Assembly (NCBI GenBank): GCA_905221605.1
Contig: CAJNDS010002601.1
Location: 756,044 to 820,043, forward strand
Direction: 5' to 3'
Source: Symbiodinium natans
Lineage: Eukaryota > Sar > Dinophyceae > Suessiales > Symbiodiniaceae
DNA length: 64,000 nucleotides
Under the pieces are notes generated by a model that was not told the origin of the DNA, made no database searches, and saw only the letters and a program-made list of their open reading frames with translations. A program made the position numbers and the translations under genes. Shown piece by piece: positions 1 to 11,564 of the stretch. How positions within the stretch are numbered: the first letter of the stretch is position 1; every line of letters starts with the position of its first letter.

Positions 1-603
1 CACTCTTTGGAGCAAAAAACGAACCCAAAATCTTAAGGACCAGGGCTTGCGATGTCACTCTTTGGAGCAAAAATTGAACCCAAAATCTTAGGGACCAGGA
101 CTTGCGATGTCACTCTTTGGAGCAAAAACTGGGCCCCAAATCTTAGGGACCAGGGCTTGCGATTTGACTCTTTGGAGCAAAAACTGGGCCCACAATCTTA
201 GGGACCAGGGCTTGCGATGTTACTCTTTGGAGCAAAAACTGGGCCCCAAATCTTAGGGACCAGGGCTTGCGATGTCACTCTTTGGAGCAAAATTGAACCC
301 AAAGTCTTAGGGACCAGGGCTTGCGATTTGACTCTTTGGAGCAAAAACTGGGCCCCAAATCTTAGGGACCAGGGCTTGCGATGTCACTCTTTGGAGCAAA
401 ATTGAACCCAAAGTCTTAGGGACCAGGGCTTGCGATTTGACTCTTTGGAGCAAAAACTGGGCCCAAAATCTTAGGGACCAGGGCTTGCGATGTCACTCTT
501 TGGAGCAAAAATTGAACCCAAAATCTTAGGGACCAGGACTTGCGATGTCACTCTTTGGAGCAAAAACTGGGCCCCCAATCTTAGGGACCAGAGCTTGCGA
601 TAG
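1..603. repeat. 55-bp tandem satellite, block 1
   Basis: About eleven head-to-tail copies of a 55-bp unit built around TCTTTGGAGCAAAAA, a variable GGGCCC/GAACCC box, and CTTAGGGACCAGGGCTTGCG. The sharp 55-bp periodicity is visible directly. Units differ by point changes and 1-base indels, and two subtypes (with GGGCCC or with GAACCC) alternate locally. The open frames running through the array exist because 55 is not a multiple of three and the unit has few stops, so they are not genes. The array begins before the window. Confidence 0.95.
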
Positions 604-956
604 TACATCGGGTTTAGGGTTTAGAGTCGAGGGGTACACAAGGTGCTTGAAATTCGGGCGCAAGGGCGCAAGGGGGATCCCGGAAGCTCGGGAAGAAATG
701 GGCAATTATGCCCAGGGTTTTTTGTATTCTGACGCTCAAGTACTGCTATTTGCCTAAGAGCCCCTCCCCAAAAATCATCGAAAGATACTAATCGCTAGAT
801 TGCCCTCATAAGGCAGAAGATTTTCGCTACTTTGAGGGGGCTCCTAAGCAATTGGTAGAATACGGGGGGTTATGAAATGGAGTTCTATAATTCGCAACTT
901 TCGAGCTTTGGATGCCAGTGGAAGCAGGCACTTGGGGCTTCGGTTGAAGTCGCACA

Positions 957-1068
957 CTTGGTAGCCCTGCAACCATATTATAGTAAGGGCACCCCTTTTC
1001 TGGGTTGGTTATTTTATAAGGGAACCCATAACCAAAAAAAGGGTAAAGGGTGCCACTGGGCTACCAAG
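957..1068. mobile_element. MITE-like family 2, copy 1 (full length)
   Basis: A 112-bp element whose ends CTTGGTAGCCC and GGGCTACCAAG form terminal inverted repeats. The inner stems (AAGGGCACCCCTTTT against AAAAAGGGTAAAGGGTGCC) also pair, so the whole element can fold into a long hairpin. The same layout recurs at 15501, 21059, 34221 and 40272. No coding capacity. The spacer around it (603-1295) is otherwise unique, with no supported gene. Confidence 0.75.
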
Positions 1069-1295
1069 CACAAGAGTAGCCTAGGAATGAGAAACCTACC
1101 TTTGGAGTAGACCCTGGAAAAAAAGTATATACCTTTTAGGTATAAGTAGCTATAATAGGAACTCAGACCCAAAAAAAGTATTAAAGTACAGTACTCCAAA
1201 ACCCAGGAAAAGGGTTGCCCTCTTTGTTTCTAAAGGGGCGTATGGGTCTGGGGGACCCTAAACCCCCCCAAGACAGGGAACAGGGCCGACTGTGG

Positions 1296-2018
1296 TCACT
1301 CTTTGGAGCAAAAATTGAACCCAAAATCTTCGGGACCAGGGCTTGCGATTTGACTCTTCGGAGCAAAAACTGGGCCCCAAATCTTAGGGACCAGGGCTTG
1401 CGATGTTACTCTTTGGAGCAAAGATTGAACCCAAAATCTTAGGGACCAGGGCTTGCGATTTGACTCTTTGGAGCAAAAACTGGGCCCAAAATCTTAGGGA
1501 CCAGGGCTTGCGGTTTGACTCTTTGGAGCAAAAATTGAACCCAAAATCTTAGGGACCAGGGCTTGCGATGTCACTCTTTTGGGCAAGAAATGAGCCCAAA
1601 ATCTTAGGGAGCAGGGATTGCGATTTGACCCTTTGGAGCAAAAACTGTGCCCCAAATCTTAGGGACCAGGGCTTGCGGTTTGACTCTGTGGAGCAAAAAT
1701 TGAACCCGAAATCTTCGGGGCCAGGGCTTGCGATTTGACTCTTCGGAGCAAGAAATGAGCCCAAAATCTTAAGGACCAGGGCTTGCTTTGGAGCAAAAAA
1801 CTGAGTCCAAAATCTTAGGGACCAGGGCTTGCGATTTGACTCTTTGGAGGCCCCAAATAATAGGGACCAGGGCTTGCGATGCTACTCTTTGGGGCAAGAA
1901 ATGAGCCCAAAATCTTAGGGACCAGGGCTTGCGATGTTACTCTTTGGGGCAAGAAATGAGCTCAAAATCTTAGGGACCAGGGCTTGCGATGTCACTTTTT
2001 GGAGCAAAAACTGTGCCC
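1296..2018. repeat. 55-bp tandem satellite, block 2
   Basis: About thirteen more copies of the 55-bp unit seen at 1-603, in the same orientation but more diverged. A third subtype has GGGGCAAGAAATGAGCCC. One unit near 1840-1870 is truncated, and a few units have lost the TCACTC box. The block abuts the 31-bp array at about 2019 without a spacer, the last unit running straight into TAGTATTGGGG. Confidence 0.93.
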
Positions 2019-2383
2019 TAGTATTGGGGGGAGGAGGGCTCGTGATTTAGTATTGGGAGGAGGCCCGGGCTCGTAAATGAGTATTGGGGGGAGGCCCGGG
2101 CTCGTGATTTAGTATTGCGGGAGGCCCGGGCTCGTGATTTAGTATTGGGGGGAGGCCCGGGCTCGTGATTTAGTATTGGGGGGAGGCCCGGCCTCGTAAT
2201 TTGGAGGCTCGGGCTCGTGATTTAGCCCGGGCTCGTGATTTAGTATTGGGGGGAGGCCCGGGCTCGTGATTTAGTATTGCGGGAAGGCCCGGGCTCGTAA
2301 TTTAGTATTGGGGGGAGGCCCGGGCTCGTGATTTCGTATTGGGGGGAGGCCCGGCTCGTGGTTTAGTGTTGGGGGGAGGAGGA
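2019..2383. repeat. 31-bp G-rich tandem array, left arm of palindrome
   Basis: About twelve copies of a 31-bp unit (core AGTATTGGGGGGAGG then CCCGGGCTCGTGATTT). One unit lacks the AGTATT half. The order of unit variants (one with TGCGGGAAGG, one without the AGTATT half, one with GGCCTCG) is mirrored in reverse complement at 4533-4817. The two arrays are therefore arms of one palindrome and not independent arrays. Confidence 0.92.
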
Positions 2384-2399
2384 TGCCCCAGCCCCCACC

Positions 2400-3180
2400 C
2401 CCCATTTGGAAATAAATGAATTACTTGAATTAATTGAAATAATTGAATTAATTCAATTAATTCAATTAATTCAATTAATTGATTTATTTCCAAAGGGGAG
2501 GTGGAATGAATTTAATTAATTGAATTAATTCAATTATTTCAATTAATTCAAGTAATTCATTTATTTCCAAATGGGGGGGATTCCCCAGCCCCCACCCCCC
2601 CCCTTTGGAAATAAATGAATTAATTCAATTAATTGAATTAATTGAATTAATTCAATTAATTCAATTACTTCAATTAATTCATTTATTTCCAAAGGGGAGG
2701 TGGAATTAATTGAATTAGTTGAATTAATTCAATTATTTCAATTAATTCAATTAATTCAATTAATTCATTTATTTCCAAATGGGGGGGATTCCCCAGCCCC
2801 ACCCCCCCCCTTTGGAAATAAATGAATTAATTGAATTAATTGAATTAATTGAATTAATTGAATTAATTGAATTAATTGAATTAATTGAATTAATTGAATT
2901 AATTGAATTAATTGAATCAATTCAATTAGTTCAATTAATTCAATTAATTCAATTAATTCCACCCCCCCCCTTTGGAAATAAATGAATTAATTGAATTAAT
3001 TGAATTAATTCAACTAATTCAATTAATTCAATTAATTCAATTAATTCAATTAATTCAATTAATTCAATTAATTCAATTAATTCAATTAATTCAATTAATT
3101 CAGTTAATTCATTTATTTCCAAAGGGGGGGGTGGGGGCTGGGGAATCCCCCCCATTTGGAAATGAATGAACTAATTGAAC
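2400..3180. repeat. GAATTAATT 9-bp arrays, left inner arm
   Basis: Long runs of the 9-mer GAATTAATT (or its complement AATTAATTC), grouped into modules. Each module opens with TTTGGAAATAAATGAATT and closes with AATTCATTTATTTCCAAA, so each is itself an inverted repeat. Modules are separated by C- or G-rich joints such as CCCCAGCCCCCACCCCCC. Apparent ELIELI/QLIQLI open frames on both strands are artefacts of a stop-free 9-bp unit. Confidence 0.93.
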
Positions 3181-3194
3181 GAAATTATTTAAAC

Positions 3195-3900
3195 TATCGC
3201 GGCTCGATTTGGCCAAATTTTGACGGGCAGCCTGCGGGCAAAATTTGGCCAAATCGGGCTGCTCTTCGTATGCCATGAGAAATGCGCGGCTCGATTTGGC
3301 CAAATTTTGCCCGGAGGCTGCCCGGCAAAATTTGGCCAAATCGAGCCGCGCATTTCTCAGCGCGTACGACGAGCAGCCCGATTTGGCCAAATTTTGCCCG
3401 CAGACTTCCCGGCAAAATTTGGCCAAACCGAGCCGCGATAGTTTAAATAAATTCGGGCCTCCAGAAAGGCGCGGCTCGATTTGGCCAGATTTTGCCGGGC
3501 AGTCTGCGGGCAAAATTTGGCCAAATCGGGCTGCTCGTCGAACGCGATGAGAAATGCGCGGCTCGATTTGGCCAAATTTTGCCGGGAAGCCTCCGGGCAA
3601 AATTTGGCCAAATCGAGCCGCGCCTTTCTGAAGGCCCGAAATTTTTAAACTATCGCGGCTCGATTTGGCCAAATTTTGCCGGGCAGCTTCCGGGCAAAAT
3701 TTGGCCAAATCGGGCTGCCCTTCGTATGCGATGAGAAATGCGTGGCTCGATTTGGCCAAATTTTGCCCGGAGGCTGCCCGGCAAAACTTGGCCAAATCGA
3801 GCCGCGATAGTTTAAATAATTTCGGGCCTCCAGAAAGGCGCGGCTCGATTTGGCCAAATTTTGCCGGGCAGCCTCCGGGCAAAATTTGGCCAAATCGAGC
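3195..3900. repeat. cluster of eight GC-core hairpins
   Basis: Eight stem-loops at roughly 83-101 bp spacing. In each, CGATTTGGCCAAATTTTGCC pairs with GGCAAAATTTGGCCAAATCG across an 8-12 bp loop. Spacers alternate between an ATGAGAAATGCG type and a TTTAAACTATCGCGG or CCAGAAAGGCGCGG type. TTTGGCCAAA is palindromic in its own right, so the cluster can cross-pair in many registers. Both strands have long open frames here, explained by the repeat and not by coding. It occupies the middle of the 2.0-4.8 kb palindrome. Confidence 0.92.
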
Positions 3901-3929
3901 TGGGGGGGTGGGGTCTGGGGAATCCCCCC

Positions 3930-4510
3930 CATTTGGAAATAAATGAATTAATTGAATTCATTGAATTAATTCAATTAATTAAATTAATTCAATTAATTCC
4001 ACCCCCCCTTTGGAAATAAATGAATTAATTGAATTAATTGAATTAATTGAAATAATTGAATTAATTGAATTAATTGAATTAATTGAATTAATTGAATTAA
4101 TTCAATTAATTCATTTATTTCCAAAGGGGGGGGAGGGGTGGGGGCTGGGGAATCCCCCCCATTTGGAAATAAATGAATTAATTGAATTAATCGAAATAAT
4201 TCAACTAATTCAATTAATTCAATTAATTCATTTATTTCCAAAGGGGAGGTGGAATTAATTGAATTAATTGAATTAAATGAATTAATGGAATTAATTGAAT
4301 TAATTCAATTAATTCAATTAATTCAATTAATTCATTTATTTCCAAAGGGGGGGTTCAATTAATTCAATTAATTCAATTAATTCAATTAATTCAATTAATT
4401 CAATTAATTCAATTAATTCCACCTCCCCTGTGGAAATAAATGAATTAATTGAATTAATTGAATTGATTCAATTATTTCAATTAATTCAATTAATTCATTT
4501 ATTTCCAAAT
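3930..4510. repeat. GAATTAATT 9-bp arrays, right inner arm
   Basis: The counterpart of 2400-3180. It has the same module ends (TTTGGAAATAAATGAATT and its complement) and the same C/G-rich joints in reverse order. The joint CCACCTCCCC at about 4427 mirrors GGGGAGGTGG at about 2495. Internal array lengths differ from the left arm, so the inner part is imperfectly symmetric. Confidence 0.9.
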
Positions 4511-4532
4511 GGGGGGTGGGGGCTGGGGAATC

Positions 4533-4817
4533 CTCCTCCCCCCAATACTAAACCACGAGCCCGGGCCTCCCCCCAATACTAAATCACGAGCCCGGGCCTC
4601 CCCCCAATACTAAATTACGAGCCCGGGCCTTCCCGCAATACTAAATCACGAGCCCGGGCCTCCCCCCAATACTAAATCACGAGCCCGGGCTAAATCACGA
4701 GCCCGGCCTCCAAATTACGAGGCCGGGCCCCCCCAATACTAAATCACGAGCCCGGGCCTCCCCCCAATACTAAATCACGAGCCCGGGCCTCCCCGCAATA
4801 CTAATTTACGAGCCCGG
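4533..4817. repeat. 31-bp array, right arm of palindrome
   Basis: Reverse complement of the 2019-2383 array, including its unusual truncated and variant units in mirrored order. Pairing 2201 with 4713 and 2361 with 4553 gives the same coordinate sum (6914), so this part of the two arms has no net indel and the axis is at about 3457. Confidence 0.92.
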
Positions 4818-4837
4818 AATGGTGCCCCCCCCCATTT

Positions 4838-5440
4838 GGAATTAATTGAATTAATTGAATTAATTGAATTAATTGAATTAATTGAATTAATTGAATTAAT
4901 TGAATTAATTGAATTAATTGAATTAATTCAATTAATTCACCCCCCATTTGGAATTAATTGAATTAATTGAATTAATTCAATTAATTCCATTAATTCAATT
5001 AATTCCATTAATTCATTTAATTCAATTAATTCCAAAAGGGGGGGGGGGGTGAATTAATTCAATTAATTCAATTATTTCCAAATGGTGCCCCGCCCCCCCC
5101 GCCCCCAGCCCCGAGCCCCACCCCCCGATTTGGAATTAATTGAATTAATTGAATTAATTGAATTAATTGAATTAATTGAATTAATTGAATTAATTGAATT
5201 AATTGAATTAACTGAATTAATTGAATTAATTCAATTAATTCACCCCTCATTTGGAATTAATTGAATTAATTGAATTAATTCAATTAATTCCATTAATTCA
5301 ATTAATGGAATTAATTCATTTAATTCAATTAATTCCAAAAGGGGGGGGGTGAATTAATTGAATTTATTCAATTAATTCAATTAATTCAACCTCCCCAAGT
5401 GTAAATAAATTAATTAATTGAATTAATTGAATTAAATTCT
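4838..5440. repeat. outer GAATTAATT arrays
   Basis: Two further modules of the 9-mer, each opened by CCATTTGGAATTAATT or GATTTGGAATTAATT and closed by AATTCAATTAATTCC(A). They are separated by a G- or C-homopolymer joint at 5038-5050 and by a C-rich joint at about 5090-5130. The modules lack the AAATAAATG edge of the inner arrays, so they form a distinct subfamily beyond the palindrome. Confidence 0.88.
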
Positions 5441-5464
5441 GTCTTGGCAACCCTACAGAACCTA

Positions 5465-5567
5465 AAATAGGGTCTATTTGGAAGTTGTCTCTTGTAAATA
5501 AGTATACGTTTTGGGGCCTGATTTGCTCTTTAAAACACGAGTCTCAGCTTCCAAATAGACCCTATTT
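5465..5567. mobile_element. MITE-like hairpin element (single copy)
   Basis: Perfect 20-bp inverted arms, AAATAGGGTCTATTTGGAAG at 5465-5484 and its exact reverse complement at 5548-5567, enclose 63 bp of unique sequence. There is no ORF. It could be a MITE or a fold-back transcript. I see no second copy in the window. Confidence 0.6.
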
Positions 5568-5578
5568 AAGCTGCACAC

Positions 5579-5623
5579 GGGGGGGGGGGTGGGGGGGGGG
5601 GGGAGGGGGGGGGGGGGTGGGGT
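5579..5623. repeat. G-homopolymer tract
   Basis: Forty-five bases of almost pure G, broken by single T or A, running into TTTAGG-type repeats. Similar pure runs occur at 14558-14583 (26 C), 32959-32982 (24 G) and 42836-42856 (21 G). All are candidate G-quadruplexes and likely sites of assembly length error. Confidence 0.85.
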
Positions 5624-5920
5624 AAGGGTTTAGGTGTAGGTGTTTAGGGTTTGGGAGCTCAGGGGTTTGGGGTTTGGGGTTGGGGAATTGCGGTTTGGTG
5701 TTTGGTGTTGGCTTGGGGTTCGCGTGCTAAGAGCCAACTTTATCCGAAACCCTATTCCCGGGTATTCGAATAGAATCTATTCCGCGTTGCATTCAGGGTT
5801 GCAATGAAACCGCAAATCCCATGGTCAAGAATGCCAACAATGCGAGAGAGAAAGAGAGAAGCACAAAAACCTAGTCCTCACCCCTTCAGCACAGCACTCT
5901 TGACTTGAACTCCACTCAGC

Positions 5921-6003
5921 CCTAAACCCTAAACCCTAAACCCTAAACCCTAAACCCTAAACCCTAAACCCTAAACCCCTAAACCCCTAAACCCTAAACC
6001 CTA
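5921..6003 (-). repeat. interstitial telomere array CCCTAAA
   Basis: About twelve near-perfect CCCTAAA heptamers, the C-strand of a TTTAGGG telomere repeat, with two CCCCTAAA octamers inside. It lies 170 bp before the 192-bp satellite, which is also followed by such arrays at 8674. Confidence 0.93.
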
Positions 6004-6174
6004 AACTCCCGAAGCCCTGAAACCCTGCAACCTTGGGGCGTCGCCGCGGTCGGTCCTTTAGTCTGGAGACCCATGCAAACCTCTCGACCTACGGAACCCC
6101 AAGCTCGTAGCCCTAAACCCTAAACCGTCAACGCTGAACCCTAAACCCTAGATCACGAGTAGGTTTCAGGGTGT

Positions 6175-8480
6175 GGGGCTCAAATCCAGCCCGAAGATGC
6201 TGTGACCCTGCAGCCTATTCAAACAGTCAGGGCGTGGCCTTGGCTGACTTCGGGCTCGGCTCAGGGGCAGCAGGCTGGCTGTCCGCAGCAGGCGCGTCCT
6301 CGCGAGAAGAGCTCGTACGACTAGGATGGAGCCCCATGCCGTGCAAGTGTAGAACTTCAAACGCAAAGTGCTTGTCAGGTCTGACAGTCAAACCCTGACT
6401 CCAGCCCTAGGATGCTGTGTAAAGCCCCTTCAAACAGTCAGGGCGTGGCCTTGGCTGACTTCGGGCTCGGCTCAGGGGCAGCAGGCTGGCTGTCCGGAGC
6501 AGGTGCGTCCTCGACAGAAGAGCTCGTAAGATTAGGATGGAGCCACAAGAACTTCAAACGCAAAGTGCTTGTCAGGTCTGACAGTCACTACAGCCCTAGG
6601 ATGATGCGTAAAGCCCCTTCAAACTGTCAGGGCGTGGCCTTGGCTGACTTCGGGCTCGGCTCAGGGGCAGCAGGCTGGCTGTCCGGAGAAGGTGCGTCCT
6701 CGGCAGAGCTCGTAAGATTAGGATGGAGCCACAAGAACTTCAAACGCGAAGTGCTTGTCAGGTCTGACAGTCAAACCCTGACTCCAGCCCTAGGATGCTG
6801 TGTAAAGCCCCTTCAAACAGTCAGGGCGTGGCCTTGGCTGACTTCGGGCTCGGCTCAGGGGCAGCAGGCTGGCTGTCCGGAGCAGGTGCGTCCTCGACAG
6901 AAGAGCTCGTAAGATTAGGATGGAGCCACAAGAACTTCAAACGCAAAGTGCTTGTCAGGTCTGACAGTCACTACAGCCCTAGGATGATGCGTAAAGCCCC
7001 TTCAAACTGTCAGGGCGTGGCCTTGGCTGACTTCGGGCTCGGCTCAGGGGCAGCAGGCTGGCTGTCCGGAGAAGGTGCGTCCTCGGCAGAGCTCGTAAGA
7101 TTAGGATGGAGCCACAAGAACTTCAAACGCGAAGTGCTTGTCAGGTCTGACAGTCAAACCCTGACTCCAGCCCTAGGATGCTGTGTAAAGCCCCTTCAAA
7201 CAGTCAGGGCGTGGCCTTGGCTGACTTCGGGCTCGGCTCAGGGGCAGCAGGCTGGCTGTCCGCAGCAGGCGCGTCCTCGCGAGAAGAGCTCGTACGACTA
7301 GGATGGAGCCCCATGCCGTGCAAGTGTAGAACTTCAAACGCAAAGTGCTTGTCAGGTCTGACAGTCAAACCCTGACTCCAGCCCTAGGATGCTGTGTAAA
7401 GCCCCTTCAAACAGTCAGGGCGTGGCCTTGGCTGACTTCGGGCTCGGCTCAGGGGCAGCAGGCTGGCTGTCCGGAGCAGGTGCGTCCTCGACAGAAGAGC
7501 TCGTAAGATTAGGATGGAGCCACAAGAACTTCAAACGCGAAGTGCTTGTCAGGTCTGACAGTCAAACCCTGACTCCAGCCCTAGGATGCTGTGTAAAGCC
7601 CCTTCAAACAGTCAGGGCGTGGCCTTGGCTGACTTCGGGCTCGGCTCAGGGGCAGCAGGCTGGCTGTCCGGAGCAGGTGCGTCCTCGACAGAAGAGCTCG
7701 TAAGATTAGGATGGAGCCACAAGAACTTCAAACGCAAAGTGCTTGTCAGGTCTGACAGTCACTACAGCCCTAGGATGATGCGTAAAGCCCCTTCAAACTG
7801 TCAGGGCGTGGCCTTGGCTGACTTCGGGCTCGGCTCAGGGGCAGCAGGCTGGCTGTCCGGAGAAGGTGCGTCCTCGGCAGAGCTCGTAAGATTAGGATGG
7901 AGCCACAAGAACTTCAAACGCGAAGTGCTTGTCAGGTCTGACAGTCAAACCCTGACTCCAGCCCTAGGATGCTGTGTAAAGCCCCTTCAAACAGTCAGGG
8001 CGTGGCCTTGGCTGACTTCGGGCTCGGCTCAGGGGCAGCAGGCTGGCTGGCCGGAGCAGGTGCGTCCTCGACAGAAGAGCTCGTAAGATTAGGATGGAGC
8101 CACAAGAACTTCAAACGCAAAGTGCTTGTCAGGTCTGACAGTCACTACAGCCCTAGGATGATGCGTAAAGCCCCTTCAAACTGTTAGGGCGTGGCCTTGG
8201 CTGACTTCGGGCTCGGCTCAGGGGCAGCAGGCTGGCTGTCCGGAGAAGGTGCGTCCTCGGCAGAGCTCGTAAGATTAGGATGGAGCCACAAGAACTTCAA
8301 ACGCGAAGTGCTTGTCAGGTCTGACAGTCAAACCCTGACTCCAGCCCTAGGATGCTGTGTAAAGCCCCTTCAAACAGTCAGGGCGTGGCCTTGGCTGACT
8401 TCGGGCTCGGCTCAGGGGCAGCAGGCTGGCTGTCCGGAGCAGGCGCGTCCTCGCCAGAAGAGCTCGTACGACTAGGATGG
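6175..8480. repeat. 192-bp satellite with 383-bp higher-order unit
   Basis: Twelve copies of a unit of about 192 bp containing GTCAGGGCGTGGCCTTGGCT and GGCAGCAGGCTGGCTGTCCG. Two alternating subtypes (one with GATGCTGTGTAAAG, one with GATGATGCGTAAAG) make a 383-bp dimer that repeats nearly perfectly at 6412, 6795, 7586 and 7969. The first, seventh and last units carry a GCGCGTCCTCGC subtype, and the first and seventh also carry a 20-bp insertion. Long open frames reading LADFGLGSGAAGWLSG exist, but the unit length is not a multiple of three and neighbouring copies change frame, so I do not call a gene. Confidence 0.95.
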
Positions 8481-8673
8481 AACCACATTGCATGCTCTTT
8501 GGCTCCCAAGTTGCTTGCAGAATCTGGGCGTGCAAGTGCTGTGCGTTGGCCTAAAGACCTACAGGCCAAAAGCTGCTAATCATATATGGCACCGAAGGAT
8601 CACAAAACCTAAGCCCTACCTAGAGTCCCAACCCGTAGCAACGCTGTCTAGTAACCAAGCAACCAGAGACGAA

Positions 8674-8884
8674 ACCCTAAACCCCTAAACCCCTAAACCC
8701 CTCAACCCCTAAACCCCTGAACCCCTAAACCCCTAAACCCCTAAACCCCTAAACCCCTAAACCCCTAAAGCCCTAAAGCCCTAAAGCCCTAAACCCCTAA
8801 ACCCCTAAACCCCTAAACCCTAGACCCCTAACCCCTAAACCCTAAACCCCTAAACTCCTAAACCCCTAAACCCTAAACCCTAAA
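8674..8884 (-). repeat. variant telomere array, CCCCTAAA octamer
   Basis: About 25 units, mostly the octamer CCCCTAAA with CCCTAAAG and plain CCCTAAA variants, running out of the unique flank of the 192-bp satellite. The local homogeneity of a variant unit suggests expansion after seeding rather than random decay of heptamers. Confidence 0.88.
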
Positions 8885-11564
8885 CTGGTGGCCCAAGGTT
8901 TAGAAGGGAACCTGACCCGCGAGAAGGGAATAAGTGTACACCCTAAAAACTCTTGCAAACCCTAAACCCTAAACCCTAAACCCTAAACCCTAAACCCTAA
9001 CCCTAAACCCTAAACCCTAAACCCTAAACCCTAAACCCTAAACCCTAGACCCTAAACCCTAAACCCTAAACCCTAAACCTTCATAAGGCCTGAGAAGCCC
9101 TTACAAACCCTGTGCGAACCCTGAAAAACTTTTGTCAGCCCAAGGAAGTCCCGATTAACCCTTGTTGCCTCTTCGAAGCCAGAGTGGCTCCCCTATACCC
9201 TAAACCCTAAATCCTAAACCCTAAATCCTAAACGCTAAACCCCAAATCCTAAACCCGAAACCCTGAACCCTGAACCCTCCAACTTCCGCCAAGGGGTCTG
9301 CCGGCTTTTCCGTCGTCGGCTCGGCCTCAGTAGTCGGCTCCTCGGCTCCTATTCGGAAGGCAGAGGCAACACAGAAGTGTGGGGTTTTTGGGTTTCTAGA
9401 CCCTAAACCCTAAACCCTAAACCCTAAACCCTAAACCCTAAACCCTAAACCCTAAACCCTAAACCCTAAACCCTACACCCAGCGAACCTTCTTGGGGGTC
9501 CTTATTAAACGGGGATCCTACAATTTGGGATGATTTTTAGGGCGGTTAGGGGGTTTTGGGGGATTAAAGGGGGGTCTTGGGGAGGGTTTGGGCTTGCTAG
9601 TGGGGCTTCAGGAAGCGCAACGAACAAAAGGATCCCCAGCTACCTCCCATGCGTGCTTCTTCATGTCAGCTCTCTGTATTGGAGCTCCGGCACAGTTCCC
9701 CAACACTAACTGCAAAACCCAAAACCCCCCCCCCCCCCTAAACCCATCATAAAAAACTCTGAGCCCCTAAACCCTAAACCCTAAACCCTAAACCCTAAAC
9801 CCTAAAACCCTAAACCCTAAACCCTAAACCCTAAACCCTAAACCCTAAACTCCAACCATCCTGAGCCCCAAGCATGTAAGGCAACAGCTTGCAGAGCACC
9901 TGCCTGGGTGTGAGGCTGCCGATGCTGTCGCCACTGCAGGAGCATCCAGGCCTGCTGAAGACGCAAACTCCTGGTGGGGCTAGGTTTAGGGTTTAGGGTT
10001 TAGGGTTTAGGGTTTGGGGTTTGGGGTTTGGGGTTTGGGGTTTGGGGTTTAGGGTTTAGGGTTTAGGGGAGAGAATGCTGGCGAAGGGATTCGGGGGTCT
10101 ATAGGGCTCAAGGTTTCAGTCCTTGGTAGGTCCCAGAAGGCCGGTGAAGACGGAGAGGCTCCGCGCATTTTGCCTGGGGTTGCTGGAGCTTAGGGTTTGA
10201 AGCGCCTAAGCCTGAAAGCCCTAAGCGCTAAGCGCCGACATCCTTAAACCCTAAACCCTAAACCCTAAACCCTAAACCCTAAACCCTAAACCTTAAACCC
10301 TAAACCCTAAACCCTAAACCCTAAACCCTAAACCCTAAACCCTAAACCCTAAACCCTAAACCCTAAACCCTAAACCCTAAACCCTGCCCGCCTGCCCATC
10401 CTCAGAGCTGACTGGCCAGCTGGTCCAGCGTGCAACTCTGGGATACCATCCAAACCTAAGTTCTTTTGGGGCCTAGGGTTTAGAGGGTTAGAGGGTTAGA
10501 GGGTTTAGGGTTTAGGGTTTAGGGTTTAGGGTTTGAGGCTTAGGATTTAGGGGCTTTAGGGTCGGGGGGCCTGGAGTTTGGAGGCCTGAGGGATTACGGT
10601 CCAGGACCTTCAGGCTCGGGCTTTCATAGTTTAGGGCTTAGGGTTCGTACAGGCTACTGTACCTAGAGTCCCCCTCACCCCCTCCCCAGCAAGCTGTTGA
10701 GTGAAACCAGGGTTTAGGGTGAAGGGTTTCGGGCTTAGGGTTTAGGGTTTAGGGAAATGAGAGGTCTGAAGACGACTTGTTGAGGCATGCGAAGTAGCAT
10801 TGTATTCTCAGTAGCACTTAGAGCACACCGGATACACTCTCCATTTTATGGAAGAACCCTACATCGCCTAAACCCTAAACCCTAAACCCTAAACCCTGAA
10901 CCCTAAACCCTACACCCTAAACCCTAAACCCTAAACCCTAAACCCTAAAGCCTAAAGCCTAAACCCTAAACCCTAAACCCTACAATACGAACGCCACCTG
11001 ATGCAGCCCCTCAAACCTCCGCGCCCGACCTTATATCTTCCGCAGGTTTAGAGCATCGGGCCCCCTGGCCTCTCAACCCGAGGCTTTAATTGGGGTTTAT
11101 AGGGCTTATAGGGTTTATAGGGTTTATAGGGTTTATAGGGTTTATAGGGTTTATAGGGTTTATAGGGTTTATAGGGTTTATAGGGTTTAGGGTTCAGGGT
11201 TTAGGGTTTAGGGTGTAAGGTTTAGGGTTTAGGGTTTGGGGTTTAGGGTTTGTAAGGTTTGGCGTGTAGGGGAAGCAAGCAAATAGCCTATTCTTGCTTA
11301 GGCTTCAGTCCCTGAATGGGATGCTAATTGTCAGGTTTGGGGCAACCAAGTGATACTTAGGTAACATTCCATGTGCTCTACCTTACACCCTAAAGCCCCA
11401 TGTAGGCTTCAAGCCACCTTATGCCCGAAACCCTTGAGCCACTCCTTGGCCAAAAGGAGCAAGGGGCAAAGGCCCCCTATTCAACAACAAATCGAGAGGC
11501 TATATCGGGCTTTGAACGGATAAGTCAAAGTCTCATGCATTCCACTAAGCAACATGTAAATCGT

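Noticed and set aside
1-2018. A CRISPR array in the 55-bp repeat blocks
   Set aside because: There are no unique spacers: the entire 55-bp period is repeat, in a eukaryotic context without cas genes.
3109-3946. A 257-codon minus-strand ORF and several plus-strand ORFs through the hairpin cluster
   Set aside because: The reading follows repeated palindromes (LAKFCRAASGQNLAKS repeats) with mirror-image frames on the other strand; no start context or splice sites.
2302-5264. ELIELI / QLIQLI open frames on both strands
   Set aside because: They arise from the stop-free 9-bp GAATTAATT unit and appear symmetrically on both strands.
6412-8475. Repeated ORFs of 100-170 codons (LADFGLGSGAAGWLSG)
   Set aside because: Unit length of about 192 bp shifts frame between copies, and the opposite strand is equally open.
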